Shown piece by piece: positions 49,959-59,122 of a stretch of DNA of 64,000 nt; position 1 is the stretch's first letter, and each line of letters starts with the position of its first letter. The notes under the pieces were generated by a model, which saw only the letters and a list, made by a program, of their open reading frames with translations, searched no databases and had not been told where the DNA came from. The stretch covers positions 62,001-126,000 of the forward strand of contig NZ_LGUR01000207.1 of assembly GCF_001270495.1 (NCBI RefSeq). The letters are read 5' to 3'. This stretch comes from Streptomyces viridochromogenes. Lineage in GTDB: Bacteria; Actinomycetota; Actinomycetes; Streptomycetales; Streptomycetaceae. The position numbers were made by a program, and so were the translations under genes.

Positions 49959-52519
49959 GCGAGATCTCCTTCGCTACTGTCGCTGTGCGCTGTGTAATCG
50001 GGCGTGCCACGGCGGCCGGGCTGCCTGCCGCCGCCGCGCGTCCAGCCGTCGCGGTAGGCCGCCATGCGGTCCCTGACGAGTTCGGGGGTGCGCCGGTCGT
50101 CGTCGTGGGAGGTGGCGGCCCCCGGCTGCTCCTCGTGGCGCCCCTCGCGCAGTTGAGGGGCGAGACTTGCCTGCCGTACGCGGCGTGGGAGGTCGTCGGA
50201 GGCTTCGGAGTTGTCCGGAGGTCGGTGCAGTCGCAAGGTGGTGACTCCGGGGGGTGGGGTGTCGGTCTGGGTCTCCGCCGCGGCAGGTGCGGCCGGTGCG
50301 GGAGCCACCAGCGCGGGCCGGTCGGCGACCGCGTGCACGGACTCCTGACGCCGGTCCGTGACGACACGCACGGAGTTCTGGTGCCGGTCGGCGGCGGGCA
50401 CGCGCGCGTAGTCGCGCCCGGCAGATCGTTCGGAGTCTGCCGTCTTCTCGCCGGAACGTTCCGCCGTGGCGCTGTGCAGCAGGGCTGTGGGCAGCAGGAC
50501 CACGGCGGTGGTGCCGCCGTAGGGCGACGTGCGCAGGTGCACCTTGATGCCGTGCCGGGACGCGAGCCTGCTGACCACGAAGAGGCCGAGCCGGTCGCTG
50601 TCGAACAGGTCGAGCGCTTCGGACTGTTCGATGCGCCGGTTGGCCTCCGTGAGCGTCTCCTTGCCCATGCCGAGACCTCGGTCCTCGACCTCGACCGCGT
50701 AACCGTTGCCGACGGGCTCTCCGGTGACGCGCACGCGCGTGTGAGGAGGCGAGAACTGGGCCGCGTTCTCGATGATCTCGGCCAGGAGGTGGGTGAGGTC
50801 GGCGACGGCCGCGCCGATGACGGCCGCCTCGGGGAGCTGTCGTACCTCCACGCGCGCGTAGTCCTCGACTTCGGAGACGGCCGCGCGGACCACGTTGGTC
50901 AAGGAGACCGGCATCCGCCAGGCCCTCCCGGGCGCCGCCCCGGAGAGGATGATCAAGCTCTCCGCGTGGCGTCGCATACGGGTGGTGAGGTGGTCCAGAC
51001 GGAAGAGGTCGCTCAGTTCGTTCGGGTCGTCGGAGCGCCGCTCCATGCTGTCCAGCAGGCTGAGTTGACGGTGCACGAGGACCTGGCTGCGACGGGCGAG
51101 GTTGACGAAGACACCGGAGATGCCGCTGGCGAGTTCGGCGCGCTCCACGGCGGCACGAAGTGCGGCGCGGTGGACGGTCCCCAGGGCCTCGCCGACCTGG
51201 CCGGTCTCGTCCTCGGCGGGCGGTCCGGGCGGCGCCTCGGCCCGGACGTCGATCTCCTCACCGGCACGCAGTCTCCGCATGGCCTCGGGGAGCTTGCGCC
51301 GGGCGATCTCCAGGGCGCTGTTGCGCAGGCTGACCAGCTCGACGACCAGGCCGCGGCCGATGCGCACCGAGATCACCAGCGAGGCGGCGACCGCGGCGAG
51401 GCCGAAGAGGACGGCGGCCCCGGCGGGGGTGACCAGGCCGCGGGTGAACGGGTCGGCGCGGTCCGCGACATCCCGCCCGGCGTCCTGCTCGATCGACCGC
51501 ATCGCGTCCTGCACGCGTGCGTGTGCCTTGCTCCAGGTGGTCTCCGCCGCGGCGTCGATCGCTCGTACGCCCGGCGGCGTGGCGAGGACCTTGTCCTCGA
51601 CGGCGGCCACGGTCGCGTAGTCGCCGCCGTCGGCGAGACGCTGCCAGGCTGCGCGTTCCGTGCCGCTCAGGTCGGCCACGGCAGACTCGGTGAGCGTACG
51701 GCGGGTGTCGACGGCGCCGGTGAACAGCCGCAAGCGCTCTCCATCGAGGCGCCCGGCGAGGCGTGCGCTGTCCAGCACCACGTCCTCCTGGGCCAACGCC
51801 TCGCCCGCGCGGGCGAATTCGAGCAGCACGCGCGCGTCGGAGCCGAGTTCGGCGTCCTGGATGCCGGTGAGGGCACCGCCCACCGAGAACGCGCTCGCGA
51901 TCGTCGTCGTGTACCGCCCGTACGCCTCGTCCCAGCCCGAGCGACGGTCGAGCACGGCGCTCCGTACGGTGCTCAGCCGCTCGGCGCCGGTGACGAAGGA
52001 CTCGAGTCGCCGAGCCACTCCGGTGGGGAGTTCCTCGCCGTCGGCGACGGTGTTGCGGTCGCCGAGCCGTAGCCGGGCCACCGCCTTGTCGGTGTCCTCC
52101 GCGAGCTTCTTGTACTCGTCGCTCTGGCCGGCGGACGGGTCGGTCGCATAGCGCACCGCGGACTCGCGTTCGGCCTGGAGTGCGGCCACGGCGGCCGCGG
52201 CGGGTGCCCTGATCCCGGCGTCCACGCGCTGCAACTGGCGCAGCCTGGAGACGTCCTGCGCGGTCGTGACGGTGGCGTAGGCCCAGAGGGCCAGCAGCGA
52301 GACGACCGGCACCATCAGCAGGCAGACGATCTTGGCGCGCACGGTGCGAGGCCGCATGCGCCAGCGCCCCACGCGCGTGGGTGTGTCCTCCGGCGCTACG
52401 CTCAGGGGCTCTTCCGGACCCTCGTCGGCCGGCGGTCCGGCATGGGCGCGGCGGCCGCGCACGAGGGGCGGGGACGGCGTCTCGGCGCCGGCTGCGGTGG
52501 TCCTACGGGGTGTACGCAT
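49955..52519 (-). CDS. cvnA: conservon sensor, nitrate/nitrite-type histidine kinase-like
   Basis: 854 aa. Two membrane spans (about 65-87 and 365-385) bracket a large external NIT domain, followed by HAMP. The kinase core is present: AEIIENAAQFSPPHTRVRV (N box), EVEDRGLGMGKE (G1), DRLGLFVVSRLASRHGI (G2) and PYGGTTAVVLLP. RRSQVLVHRQLSLLDSMERR is the likely dimer/phospho helix with His. A 150-residue disordered tail follows. In conservons it passes a signal to CvnB-C-D rather than to a response regulator. Confidence 0.92.
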   Translation of the reverse strand: MRTPRRTTAAGAETPSPPLVRGRRAHAGPPADEGPEEPLSVAPEDTPTRVGRWRMRPRTVRAKIVCLLMVPVVSLLALWAYATVTTAQDVSRLRQLQRVDAGIRAPAAAAVAALQAERESAVRYATDPSAGQSDEYKKLAEDTDKAVARLRLGDRNTVADGEELPTGVARRLESFVTGAERLSTVRSAVLDRRSGWDEAYGRYTTTIASAFSVGGALTGIQDAELGSDARVLLEFARAGEALAQEDVVLDSARLAGRLDGERLRLFTGAVDTRRTLTESAVADLSGTERAAWQRLADGGDYATVAAVEDKVLATPPGVRAIDAAAETTWSKAHARVQDAMRSIEQDAGRDVADRADPFTRGLVTPAGAAVLFGLAAVAASLVISVRIGRGLVVELVSLRNSALEIARRKLPEAMRRLRAGEEIDVRAEAPPGPPAEDETGQVGEALGTVHRAALRAAVERAELASGISGVFVNLARRSQVLVHRQLSLLDSMERRSDDPNELSDLFRLDHLTTRMRRHAESLIILSGAAPGRAWRMPVSLTNVVRAAVSEVEDYARVEVRQLPEAAVIGAAVADLTHLLAEIIENAAQFSPPHTRVRVTGEPVGNGYAVEVEDRGLGMGKETLTEANRRIEQSEALDLFDSDRLGLFVVSRLASRHGIKVHLRTSPYGGTTAVVLLPTALLHSATAERSGEKTADSERSAGRDYARVPAADRHQNSVRVVTDRRQESVHAVADRPALVAPAPAAPAAAETQTDTPPPGVTTLRLHRPPDNSEASDDLPRRVRQASLAPQLREGRHEEQPGAATSHDDDRRTPELVRDRMAAYRDGWTRGGGRQPGRRGTPDYTAHSDSSEGDLA

Positions 52520-52585
52520 GGCCTCCTCGCTCGGAAGTGGTTCGGGGCGTGCCGTGCCGGGGCCGTCGCCGGTCCGGATCCGCCG

Positions 52586-53359
52586 CTAGCCGACGAGGCT
52601 CTCGACCGGTTCCTGGGCCGACGCGGATGCCGCACGCTCCCCCGTGGTGGGTGACAGCGCGACGAAGGCCGAGGTCAGGAAGAGGTAGGACCCGAGGCCG
52701 ACGGCGAGGGGGAAGATGAACTGCATCGCCGTGGCCCCGGGCAGGATCGCGCCGGCGGGTGTGACGTCCACGCTGACCGCGAACATCCCGGTGTAGTGCA
52801 TGCTGCTGACCGCCGCGCCCATGATCAACGAGGCGATGGTGACGGCGACGGGCGACTTAATGTTGAGCGCCGCCCACAGGGCCGCCGTGGCCGCGACGAC
52901 TGCGATCAGGACGGAGAGTCCGACGAGTACGGGGTCGTAGCTGACGTCGCCGTGGAGTCGCACCGCGGCCATACCCAGGTAGTGCATGCTCGCGACGCCG
53001 AGCCCGGTGGTGAGCCCGCCGAGGAAGAGCGCGCGGGTCCGGTCACGGCTGTAGCCGACGGCGAAGACGCCGCCGCAGACGACGGCCATGGCGACGAGGA
53101 GGCTCACGATGGTGAGCGGCACGTCGTAGCGGATGTCGGTGCCGCTGACGCTGAAGCCCAGCATGGCCACGAAGTGCATGGTCCAGATGCCGGTGCCGAT
53201 GGCCGAGGCGGCGGTGATGAGCCAGTTGCGGCGCGACCGGCCGGTGGCGCCGAGCGCGCGGACGGTGCAGCGCAGGCCCAACGCGGCGCCTATGCACGCC
53301 ATCACGTACGACAGCACGGGGGTCAGCCACCCGAGGGCGGCGTGGTCCAGGTGTCCCAT
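52586..53359 (-). CDS. MHYT domain integral membrane protein
   Basis: 257 aa. Three copies of the M-H-x-x-G/A-M pattern: TMHFVAML, SMHYLGMAAV and SMHYTGMFAV, each at a helix edge, among about seven helices. MHYT domains are proposed to bind copper and to sense oxygen, CO or NO. No output domain is attached. It lies 66 bases upstream of cvnA on the same strand, so it may supply a signal to the conservon sensor (inference). Confidence 0.88.
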   Translation of the reverse strand: MGHLDHAALGWLTPVLSYVMACIGAALGLRCTVRALGATGRSRRNWLITAASAIGTGIWTMHFVAMLGFSVSGTDIRYDVPLTIVSLLVAMAVVCGGVFAVGYSRDRTRALFLGGLTTGLGVASMHYLGMAAVRLHGDVSYDPVLVGLSVLIAVVAATAALWAALNIKSPVAVTIASLIMGAAVSSMHYTGMFAVSVDVTPAGAILPGATAMQFIFPLAVGLGSYLFLTSAFVALSPTTGERAASASAQEPVESLVG

Positions 53360-53502
53360 GGCTCCGGGACGCTAGCCGGGGCAGGGGCGCGCGGTGGGGG
53401 CGCATTTCGAAAGCTGTTGGAATATGACACAGAGATGCAGCGGAACGATCGCGTCACGCTCGAACGTGTGCACAGCGGCGCCATCCGTGCCAGTGAGGAA
53501 TC

Positions 53503-54111
53503 ATGCGGAACATGAGCGACGACCACACACATGTGCAGGAGTTCTTCACGGCCCGCGCGGCAGACTGGGACAGCAAGTTCCCCGGCGACGGGCCCGCCTT
53601 CGCGGCCGCGGTCGCCGAACTGGGACTGCGCGAGGGCGACCGCGTACTCGACGCGGGCTGCGGCACCGGGCGCGCCCTGCCGCCGCTGCGTGCCGCCGTG
53701 GGGCCCTCGGGAGTGGTCCTCGGGGCCGATCTGACCCCGGCCATGCTGGAGGCCGCCACCCGGGCCGGACGCGGCGCCGACGCGCAGTTGCTGCTCGCCG
53801 ACGTGGCCGCGCTGCCGTTGCGGGCGGAGTCGCTCGACGCCGTGTTCGCGGCCGGTCTCATCGCGCACCTGCCCCATCCCGCCGAGAACCTGCGGGAGTT
53901 GGCCCGCACGGTGCGCCAGGGCGGCATGCTCGCGCTGTTCCACCCGATCGGCAGGGCGGCGCTCGCGGCACGCCACGGCCGCCAGATCACCCCGGACGAC
54001 CTGCGGGCCGAGCCCAACCTCCGGCCACTGCTGGCCGGTTCCGGGTGGCGCATGACGTCGTACGTCGACGAGGACGACCGTTTCCTGGTGCTGGCCACGC
54101 GGGAGTCCTGA
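53503..54111 (+). CDS. class I SAM-dependent methyltransferase
   Basis: 202 aa; ATG 53503 or 53512. Motif I VLDAGCGTGRALPPL (about 45), ADLTPAMLEAATRAGRG and AALPLRAESLDAVFAAGLIA follow the Methyltransf_11 scheme. Divergent from the MHYT gene and convergent with the hydrolase, with only 10 bases between the stops. Substrate unknown. Confidence 0.87.
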   Translation: MRNMSDDHTHVQEFFTARAADWDSKFPGDGPAFAAAVAELGLREGDRVLDAGCGTGRALPPLRAAVGPSGVVLGADLTPAMLEAATRAGRGADAQLLLADVAALPLRAESLDAVFAAGLIAHLPHPAENLRELARTVRQGGMLALFHPIGRAALAARHGRQITPDDLRAEPNLRPLLAGSGWRMTSYVDEDDRFLVLATRES

Positions 54112-54121
54112 GGTCTCAGCC

Positions 54122-54871
54122 CTACCCGACGACGGCTGCCACGAAGGCGTCCGGATTGTCGAGCATGATGTTGTGCCCGGCGCGGGGCACGGTCACCACG
54201 CGCACTCCGGCCGCCTCCAGAGCCTGCCTGCCCAGGAGTTCTCCGCTGAGCTCACCCTGAAGGAACACACGATCGATCGACAGCCCTTCGAGGATGTCCC
54301 GCATGACCGGCCCGGAACCGCGCCGCAGCCCCACCGCGCTGCGGTGCAGGGCCCGCGGATCGGCCAGCCGCATGGTCGCCGCCCACAGCGGCCCGACCGC
54401 GTCCAGCACGCGTGCGTACGCCCCGCCGACGAACTCCTCCTCCTCGTATGCCGTGATCCATACGCTCCCCGCGGCGGGTGGCGGCGAGGCGTCGAGGTTG
54501 GCCTCGGTGAGGACCAGCCGGGAAACGAGGTCGGGCCGCCGATGGGCCAGCACGAGGGCGACGGAGCCGCCCATGCTGTGCGCGATCAGCTCTGTGTCGC
54601 TCTCCCCCGCCGCGTCCAGGGCCGCCGCCAGGGCGTCGGCGTGATCCTCCAGCCGGTACCCGAAGTCCGCGGGCCGGTCACTGATGCCGTGGCCCGGCAG
54701 ATCGACGAACAGGCTCCGTCGACCCGCGACTTCCGGCCGGGCGGCGATGTGGGCGTGGTACACGGAGGCCATCGACCCCAGTCCGTGCACGTACACGCGC
54801 GCGGGTCCAGCCCCCGCTGTTTCCGTCCAGCGGATACAGCTGCCCTTGCCGTCGAACTCGGCCTGCCTCAT
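54122..54871 (-). CDS. alpha/beta hydrolase
   Basis: 249 aa. Oxyanion segment YVHGLGSMASVYHAH, nucleophile elbow AHSMGGS (Ser99), late His in VPRAGHNIMLDNPDAF. Alpha/beta hydrolase fold of the esterase/haloperoxidase group. Divergent from a padR gene across an AT-richer gap with palindromic and direct repeats, so it is the likely PadR target. Substrate unknown. Confidence 0.88.
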   Translation of the reverse strand: MRQAEFDGKGSCIRWTETAGAGPARVYVHGLGSMASVYHAHIAARPEVAGRRSLFVDLPGHGISDRPADFGYRLEDHADALAAALDAAGESDTELIAHSMGGSVALVLAHRRPDLVSRLVLTEANLDASPPPAAGSVWITAYEEEEFVGGAYARVLDAVGPLWAATMRLADPRALHRSAVGLRRGSGPVMRDILEGLSIDRVFLQGELSGELLGRQALEAAGVRVVTVPRAGHNIMLDNPDAFVAAVVG

Positions 54872-54923
54872 CGCATCCTCCCTGGAGCCTTGTCGGCCAC
54901 GTTGCCAGCCCTTCGACTATATA

Positions 54924-54975
54924 CATCGGCACCGATGCATCAAGACTTCGATGTACCCCGCCTATGATGTACAAC
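54924..54975. promoter_or_regulatory. candidate PadR operator region
   Basis: CATCGG-CA-CCGATG (54924-54937) is a perfect palindrome. The motif GATGTAC then recurs twice before padR (from about 54950 and 54966), and ATACAT lies just before. ATAC/GTAT-type half-sites with long spacing are usual for PadR. The cluster sits between the hydrolase start (54871) and the padR start (54980). Confidence 0.55.
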
Positions 54976-54979
54976 CGAT

Positions 54980-55522
54980 GTGAGCGAGAATGCGGGCATG
55001 CTGGAGCTCGCCATCCTCGGATTCCTCTACGACACCCCGCTCCACGGCTATGAGCTGCGCAAACGCCTTACCGCGCTGACGGGGCACGTGAAGCCGGTCG
55101 CCGAGGGCACGCTGTACCCCGCGATCAAACGGCTGGAGAAGGCGAGCCTGCTCGCCCGTGCCACGGAACCGGGCTCAGTGGCCGCTCCGCGTCACGTCCT
55201 GACGCTGACCGAGGCAGGCCGACAGGAGTTGCGCCGCCGGCTCGCCGAGCCCGACCCCCGCGACATCAGCGACGAGAACCGGTGGTTCACGCTGCTCGCC
55301 TTCCTGCGGCACCTGGACGATCCGGCCGCCCAGTCCGCCGTACTGAGGCGTCGACTGGCTTTCCTCGAAGAGCCCGCGAGCTTCTTCTACGACGGCGACC
55401 GGCCCCTGCGCGCCGAGGAGCTGGACGATCCCTTCCGACGCGGCATCCTGACCATCGCTCGGGCCACGTCCCGGACCGAACTCACCTGGCTGCGCGAGAC
55501 GATCGCTTCGCTCGAAGGCTGA
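54980..55522 (+). CDS. PadR family transcriptional regulator
   Basis: 180 aa, GTG start. Winged helix LELAILGFLYDTPLHGYELR, then EGTLYPAIKRLEKASLL and wing RHVLTLTEAGRQEL are classic PadR. C-terminal helical dimer domain (LAFLEEPASFFYDGDRP, TSRTELTWLRETI) of the Vir-type. Controls itself and probably the divergent hydrolase. Confidence 0.9.
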   Translation: MSENAGMLELAILGFLYDTPLHGYELRKRLTALTGHVKPVAEGTLYPAIKRLEKASLLARATEPGSVAAPRHVLTLTEAGRQELRRRLAEPDPRDISDENRWFTLLAFLRHLDDPAAQSAVLRRRLAFLEEPASFFYDGDRPLRAEELDDPFRRGILTIARATSRTELTWLRETIASLEG

Positions 55523-55689
55523 CCACGCGCGCGTACCGGCCGGCAGCTCTCCGACGCCTCGCAAGGACACCTGGCAAAGACGCCTCACAAAGGGACCGTC
55601 CGCCGGCTCTGTTCGAACGGCTCGAAGCGCTTCACCGCGCCGTTCCCCTTCTGCCGCCGAGACTCCAACTCTACGTTGGATAGGGGAAG

Positions 55690-56049
55690 ATGGAAGATCA
55701 GTCGGATCAGCCACGCAGGGGGAAGGCGGCCAGTATGTGGGACAGGGTGCGCAAGTTGTGGACGAGATTGCTCCGTTCCCCGCACACGGAGGAGGACACC
55801 AACAGAGCCGAGCCCACGCACAAGGACAAGCGCACGCACAATCTGTTCGAGGCCGCCGCCGTCTATGTGTCGGCCTGCGCGGAGGACGACCAGGAGCAGA
55901 TCGACGAGGCCACCGGCTGGGTGTCTCCGGAGGCGCTGTCGTTCGGCGTGAGCGAGCTGGCGTGCCGGGCGGTCATCGCGCTCGCTCGGGAGCGCGACGA
56001 GTCGCCGCAGACCGTCGCCCGCACCCTCCTCGGGCTCCCGGCGGCCTGA
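55690..56049 (+). CDS. hypothetical protein
   Basis: 119 aa from ATG 55690 (GGGGAAG upstream); ATG 55735 is an alternative. No family recognised. The second half is helical and regular (NLFEAAAVYVSACAEDDQEQ, ELACRAVIALARERDESPQT), and the N-terminus is basic. Good codon bias suggests a real gene. The 167 bases before it hold nothing I can name. Confidence 0.6.
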   Translation: MEDQSDQPRRGKAASMWDRVRKLWTRLLRSPHTEEDTNRAEPTHKDKRTHNLFEAAAVYVSACAEDDQEQIDEATGWVSPEALSFGVSELACRAVIALARERDESPQTVARTLLGLPAA

Positions 56050-56183
56050 CGCTGTGCACGATCTCGGTCGATTCGCCCCGACCAGTCGGAAAGCTGCAGC
56101 TCGGGTGTGCCGGGGAGTCGTGACAAGCGGCTTCCGCTCGCACTAGGGTGCGCGCCGATGGACGAACCGATGGGGAGGCTGGG

Positions 56184-57059
56184 ATGGCCGGGACGGACGA
56201 GGAGGCCGTCGCCGCCGCGGACGATGCGCTCTATGTGCTCACGGCGGTGCTGCTGACGCCGGCGAAGTTCCCGAGCGTGCTGGGCGACGACTATCCGGAG
56301 GCCTGCGCGGCGCTCGGCCTCGCGCCGCTCGCCGACGGATACGGCCTGGTACTCGGCCAGGACGGCGACGGGGCCCGGTGGACGGTCGTCATCGACGACG
56401 TCTCCCTGGTCGCCGTCGCCATCGCGTCCTGGGACTGCGGCATGGAGTACGACCTGTCACCGGACGAGCGTACGGTCGTGGCCGCGCTGCCCGGCTGGCC
56501 CCTCGCGGTCGCCGTCGCCGCCCCCAATGTGCCGGAGCCGCACGATCCCGACCCCGAGGTGGCGGACGGTCCGGCGTTGACACCACCGGACACGAGCGTG
56601 TGGGGGCCGGCCCAGCGGCGCCTGGGCGCCGACGAAATCGCCCTGCAGTGGGCAATGTGGCGCGAGCAGATCGACGACACCGACTTCGCGACGCCGGGCG
56701 GTGGAGCGGCAGACGCCACCGAGGGCACGGACACGGGCGAGCGCGAAGGCGCAGGGGCCGAGCCGGGCGAGAAGGGCGAGAACCAGGGCGGCCACACGGG
56801 GATCCGGCGGGTCCTCACCGAGGCTCGCGCGTACGTCGACTCCCCGCCGCCCCTCGGCCGCGTACGGTCGTCCTTCGCGCCCGGCGACGCGCGGACCCTG
56901 CGCGCGGACGGACCCGGCTGGTCGCTCGTCGCCAGGACCGACGACATCGCGTTCGTCCTCCTCGACGACGAGCCCGGCGAAGTTCTGCCGGTGGGCCGCG
57001 GGCCCGAGCTGCCCGGGTTGCTGGAGGCACTCGACAAGATGGCCGTACGCCCCAGCTGA
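56184..57059 (+). CDS. hypothetical protein
   Basis: 291 aa. ATG 56184 is set by GGGGAGG at 56173-56179 (the frame extends to 56148 without a site). Two globular parts (about 1-170 and 225-291) are joined by an acidic Gly/Glu linker (DATEGTDTGEREGAGAEPGE). No family recognised; Streptomyces genomes carry similar proteins without function. Cytosolic, acidic. Confidence 0.7.
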   Translation: MAGTDEEAVAAADDALYVLTAVLLTPAKFPSVLGDDYPEACAALGLAPLADGYGLVLGQDGDGARWTVVIDDVSLVAVAIASWDCGMEYDLSPDERTVVAALPGWPLAVAVAAPNVPEPHDPDPEVADGPALTPPDTSVWGPAQRRLGADEIALQWAMWREQIDDTDFATPGGGAADATEGTDTGEREGAGAEPGEKGENQGGHTGIRRVLTEARAYVDSPPPLGRVRSSFAPGDARTLRADGPGWSLVARTDDIAFVLLDDEPGEVLPVGRGPELPGLLEALDKMAVRPS

Positions 57060-57242
57060 GCTGCGCGCCGGACGACACGGCAGCGGGCCCGGACAGAGCA
57101 GTCGGTGTCTGGTGGCCCCATCCCACTGCGACCTCCCATGTGGCCCCAACCCATGGATGGCACGGAGCCAGGACCGCACTATGAGCCAGCCGTCACGGCT
57201 CCGCTCTCTCATGCGTCCGTCCCCCGCTGCCAGGAGGCTGTC

Positions 57243-58646
57243 ATGCGCCTGTCCCGAGGTGTTCCGTTCGTCGCCGCGATGCTGCTGGCCGGCGCTTTCA
57301 GCGGGCCGAGTCCGGTAGCTGCCACTGCGGCCGCGGAAGTCGACGAGCAGCACTGCGCCCGGCAGGAACGCGTACGGGTGCCCGGCGCGGCCTACCAGCA
57401 GGGCGCCTGCCTTGCGGATCTGACCACGGCGGGACTCGCCGGCACGCCCTACACCGACATGGCCGACCAGGCAGGGCTGACGGCCCGGGGCACCCGGACA
57501 CCGGCCGGGGTTCCGGGGGTTCAAATCGACGGCTATTTCCCCGACTCCTCCCACTCCAACACCACCCACGGATGGCGTCATGACGCGCAGTTCGTGATCC
57601 GGCTGCCGGACCGCTGGAACGGTGGACTGGTCGTCACCGGAGCCCCCGGTACCCGTAGGCAGTACGCGACGGACACGGCGATCTCCGACCAGGTGCTCGC
57701 GCTGGGTTATGCCTACGCCGCGACCGACAAGGGCAACAACGGCGCCGACTTCTACCGCGACGGCAAGCGGCCGGGTGACGCCGTCGCCGAGTGGAACACG
57801 CGGACCACTCAGCTCACCCGGGCCGCCCGCACGGCAGTGGCCCAGCGTTACGGGCACCCTCCCCGCCGTACTTACATGACCGGCATCTCCAACGGCGGCT
57901 ACCTCACCCGCTGGCAGTTGGAGAACCATCCCGAGCTGTACGACGGCGGCGTGGACTGGGAGGGCGCCCTGTGGACCGCGAACGGCCCCAACCTGCTCAC
58001 CTCCTTGCCCACGGCAGTCGCACGCATGCTCGGCTCCGCGCGGGACGAGGATCTGTACGCGGTCGGGTTCGCACGTGGCTCCGAGTTTCTGTGGCCGTAC
58101 CACGAGCACGCGTACTGGGGCGTCACGCAGAAGATCTACCGCGCCGAGTTCGACCCGGCCTTCGACCCCGGCTGCCCCGGCAAGTCCACCGGGACGACGC
58201 CGGAGCAGATCCTGGCCCCGTGCGCGTCCGACGCCTCGTACGCTTACGCGTCGCGCCCGACGTCCGTCCACCGCGCCGTGGCCCGCGTCGCACTGACCGG
58301 GCGCATCGGACGACCGCTGATCACGCTGCATGGCGATCTGGACGCGCTGTTGCCGAAGACGGCCGACTCGGACGTGTACGCGCGCATGGTCGACGCGAGC
58401 GGTCGGGGCCCGCTGCACCGCTATTTCACGATCGCGGGCGGCACTCATGTCGACGGCCTGTACGACACCTATCCGGATCGGCTTCGGCCGATCCTGCCTT
58501 GCTACCGGTCGGCCTTCGACGCGCTGGCCTCCTGGGTGGAGCGAGGCACCCGACCGCCCGCGGACCGTACCGTCGGCAGGCCCGCGAGCGGCGATGTGCT
58601 CAACTCCTGCTCGCTGTCCGCCCCGGTCGCGCGGGCGGCCGGGTGA
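57243..58646 (+). CDS. secreted alpha/beta hydrolase, tannase/hydroxybutyrate-oligomer-hydrolase-like
   Basis: 467 aa. AGGAGG precedes ATG 57243; signal peptide about 1-30 (FVAAMLLAGAFSGPSPVAAT). Nucleophile in MTGISNGGYLTRW (G-x-S-x-G), Asp in LITLHGDLDALLPK, His in IAGGTHVDGLYDTYPDRLRP, in the order of the tannase/feruloyl esterase or 3-hydroxybutyrate-oligomer hydrolase group. Several cysteines suit export. Ends 3 bases from the convergent small gene. Confidence 0.82.
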   Translation: MRLSRGVPFVAAMLLAGAFSGPSPVAATAAAEVDEQHCARQERVRVPGAAYQQGACLADLTTAGLAGTPYTDMADQAGLTARGTRTPAGVPGVQIDGYFPDSSHSNTTHGWRHDAQFVIRLPDRWNGGLVVTGAPGTRRQYATDTAISDQVLALGYAYAATDKGNNGADFYRDGKRPGDAVAEWNTRTTQLTRAARTAVAQRYGHPPRRTYMTGISNGGYLTRWQLENHPELYDGGVDWEGALWTANGPNLLTSLPTAVARMLGSARDEDLYAVGFARGSEFLWPYHEHAYWGVTQKIYRAEFDPAFDPGCPGKSTGTTPEQILAPCASDASYAYASRPTSVHRAVARVALTGRIGRPLITLHGDLDALLPKTADSDVYARMVDASGRGPLHRYFTIAGGTHVDGLYDTYPDRLRPILPCYRSAFDALASWVERGTRPPADRTVGRPASGDVLNSCSLSAPVARAAG

Positions 58647-58649
58647 GGG

Positions 58650-58832
58650 TCAGCGACCGAGTTCCTTGCGCGAGACGCGGCGCAGCCTGCGCCGCTGTGA
58701 CGGGTCGAGCGTGAGGTACGCGGCGGCCGGGACTCCCAGGACTATCAGGAGCGCGGCCCACCAGGGCAGCCAGATCAACAGGATGAGACCGGCCGCCACA
58801 CCTCCTGCGGCGATCTTCGCGTTCTTCGACAT
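58650..58832 (-). CDS. small membrane protein
   Basis: 60 aa. AAGGAGG 8 bases before ATG 58832 fixes the start (an ATG further upstream would bury this site). Two hydrophobic stretches (AAGGVAAGLILLIWLP and WAALLIVLGVPAAAYL) and a basic tail (SQRRRLRRVSRKELGR). No known family; the positive-inside rule places the tail in the cytosol. The 290-base gap beyond (58833-59122) has no other gene. Confidence 0.7.
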   Translation of the reverse strand: MSKNAKIAAGGVAAGLILLIWLPWWAALLIVLGVPAAAYLTLDPSQRRRLRRVSRKELGR

Positions 58833-59122
58833 GTGCGTCGCCTCCTTCGCGGCCACTGCCGCTCTCTGACCTGAAAACGGGTCCGCGCTTCCAGCGGTTC
58901 CGGACCGCGACCCTGAGACGACCCTGAGGTGTGGCCCCTACTGGTCGCGGAGAGCCGGTTTCCGCCGATGTGCGGTCGACGCGCCGGGGTCCGCACCAGG
59001 GAGATACCCCGACGGTCGGCGGGTGACCCAGGTCACGGAGTCAGCATGCCCGACTTGCCCCGGGCGTGCTGTACCCTCGGCCACTCGACCAGGTAGTCAA
59101 ATTTGAGGAGTAATGCAGAGCC

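Noticed and set aside
53503..54111. UbiE/ubiquinone methyltransferase assignment
   Set aside because: Only the general SAM-binding motifs are visible; the substrate-specific signatures of UbiE are not.
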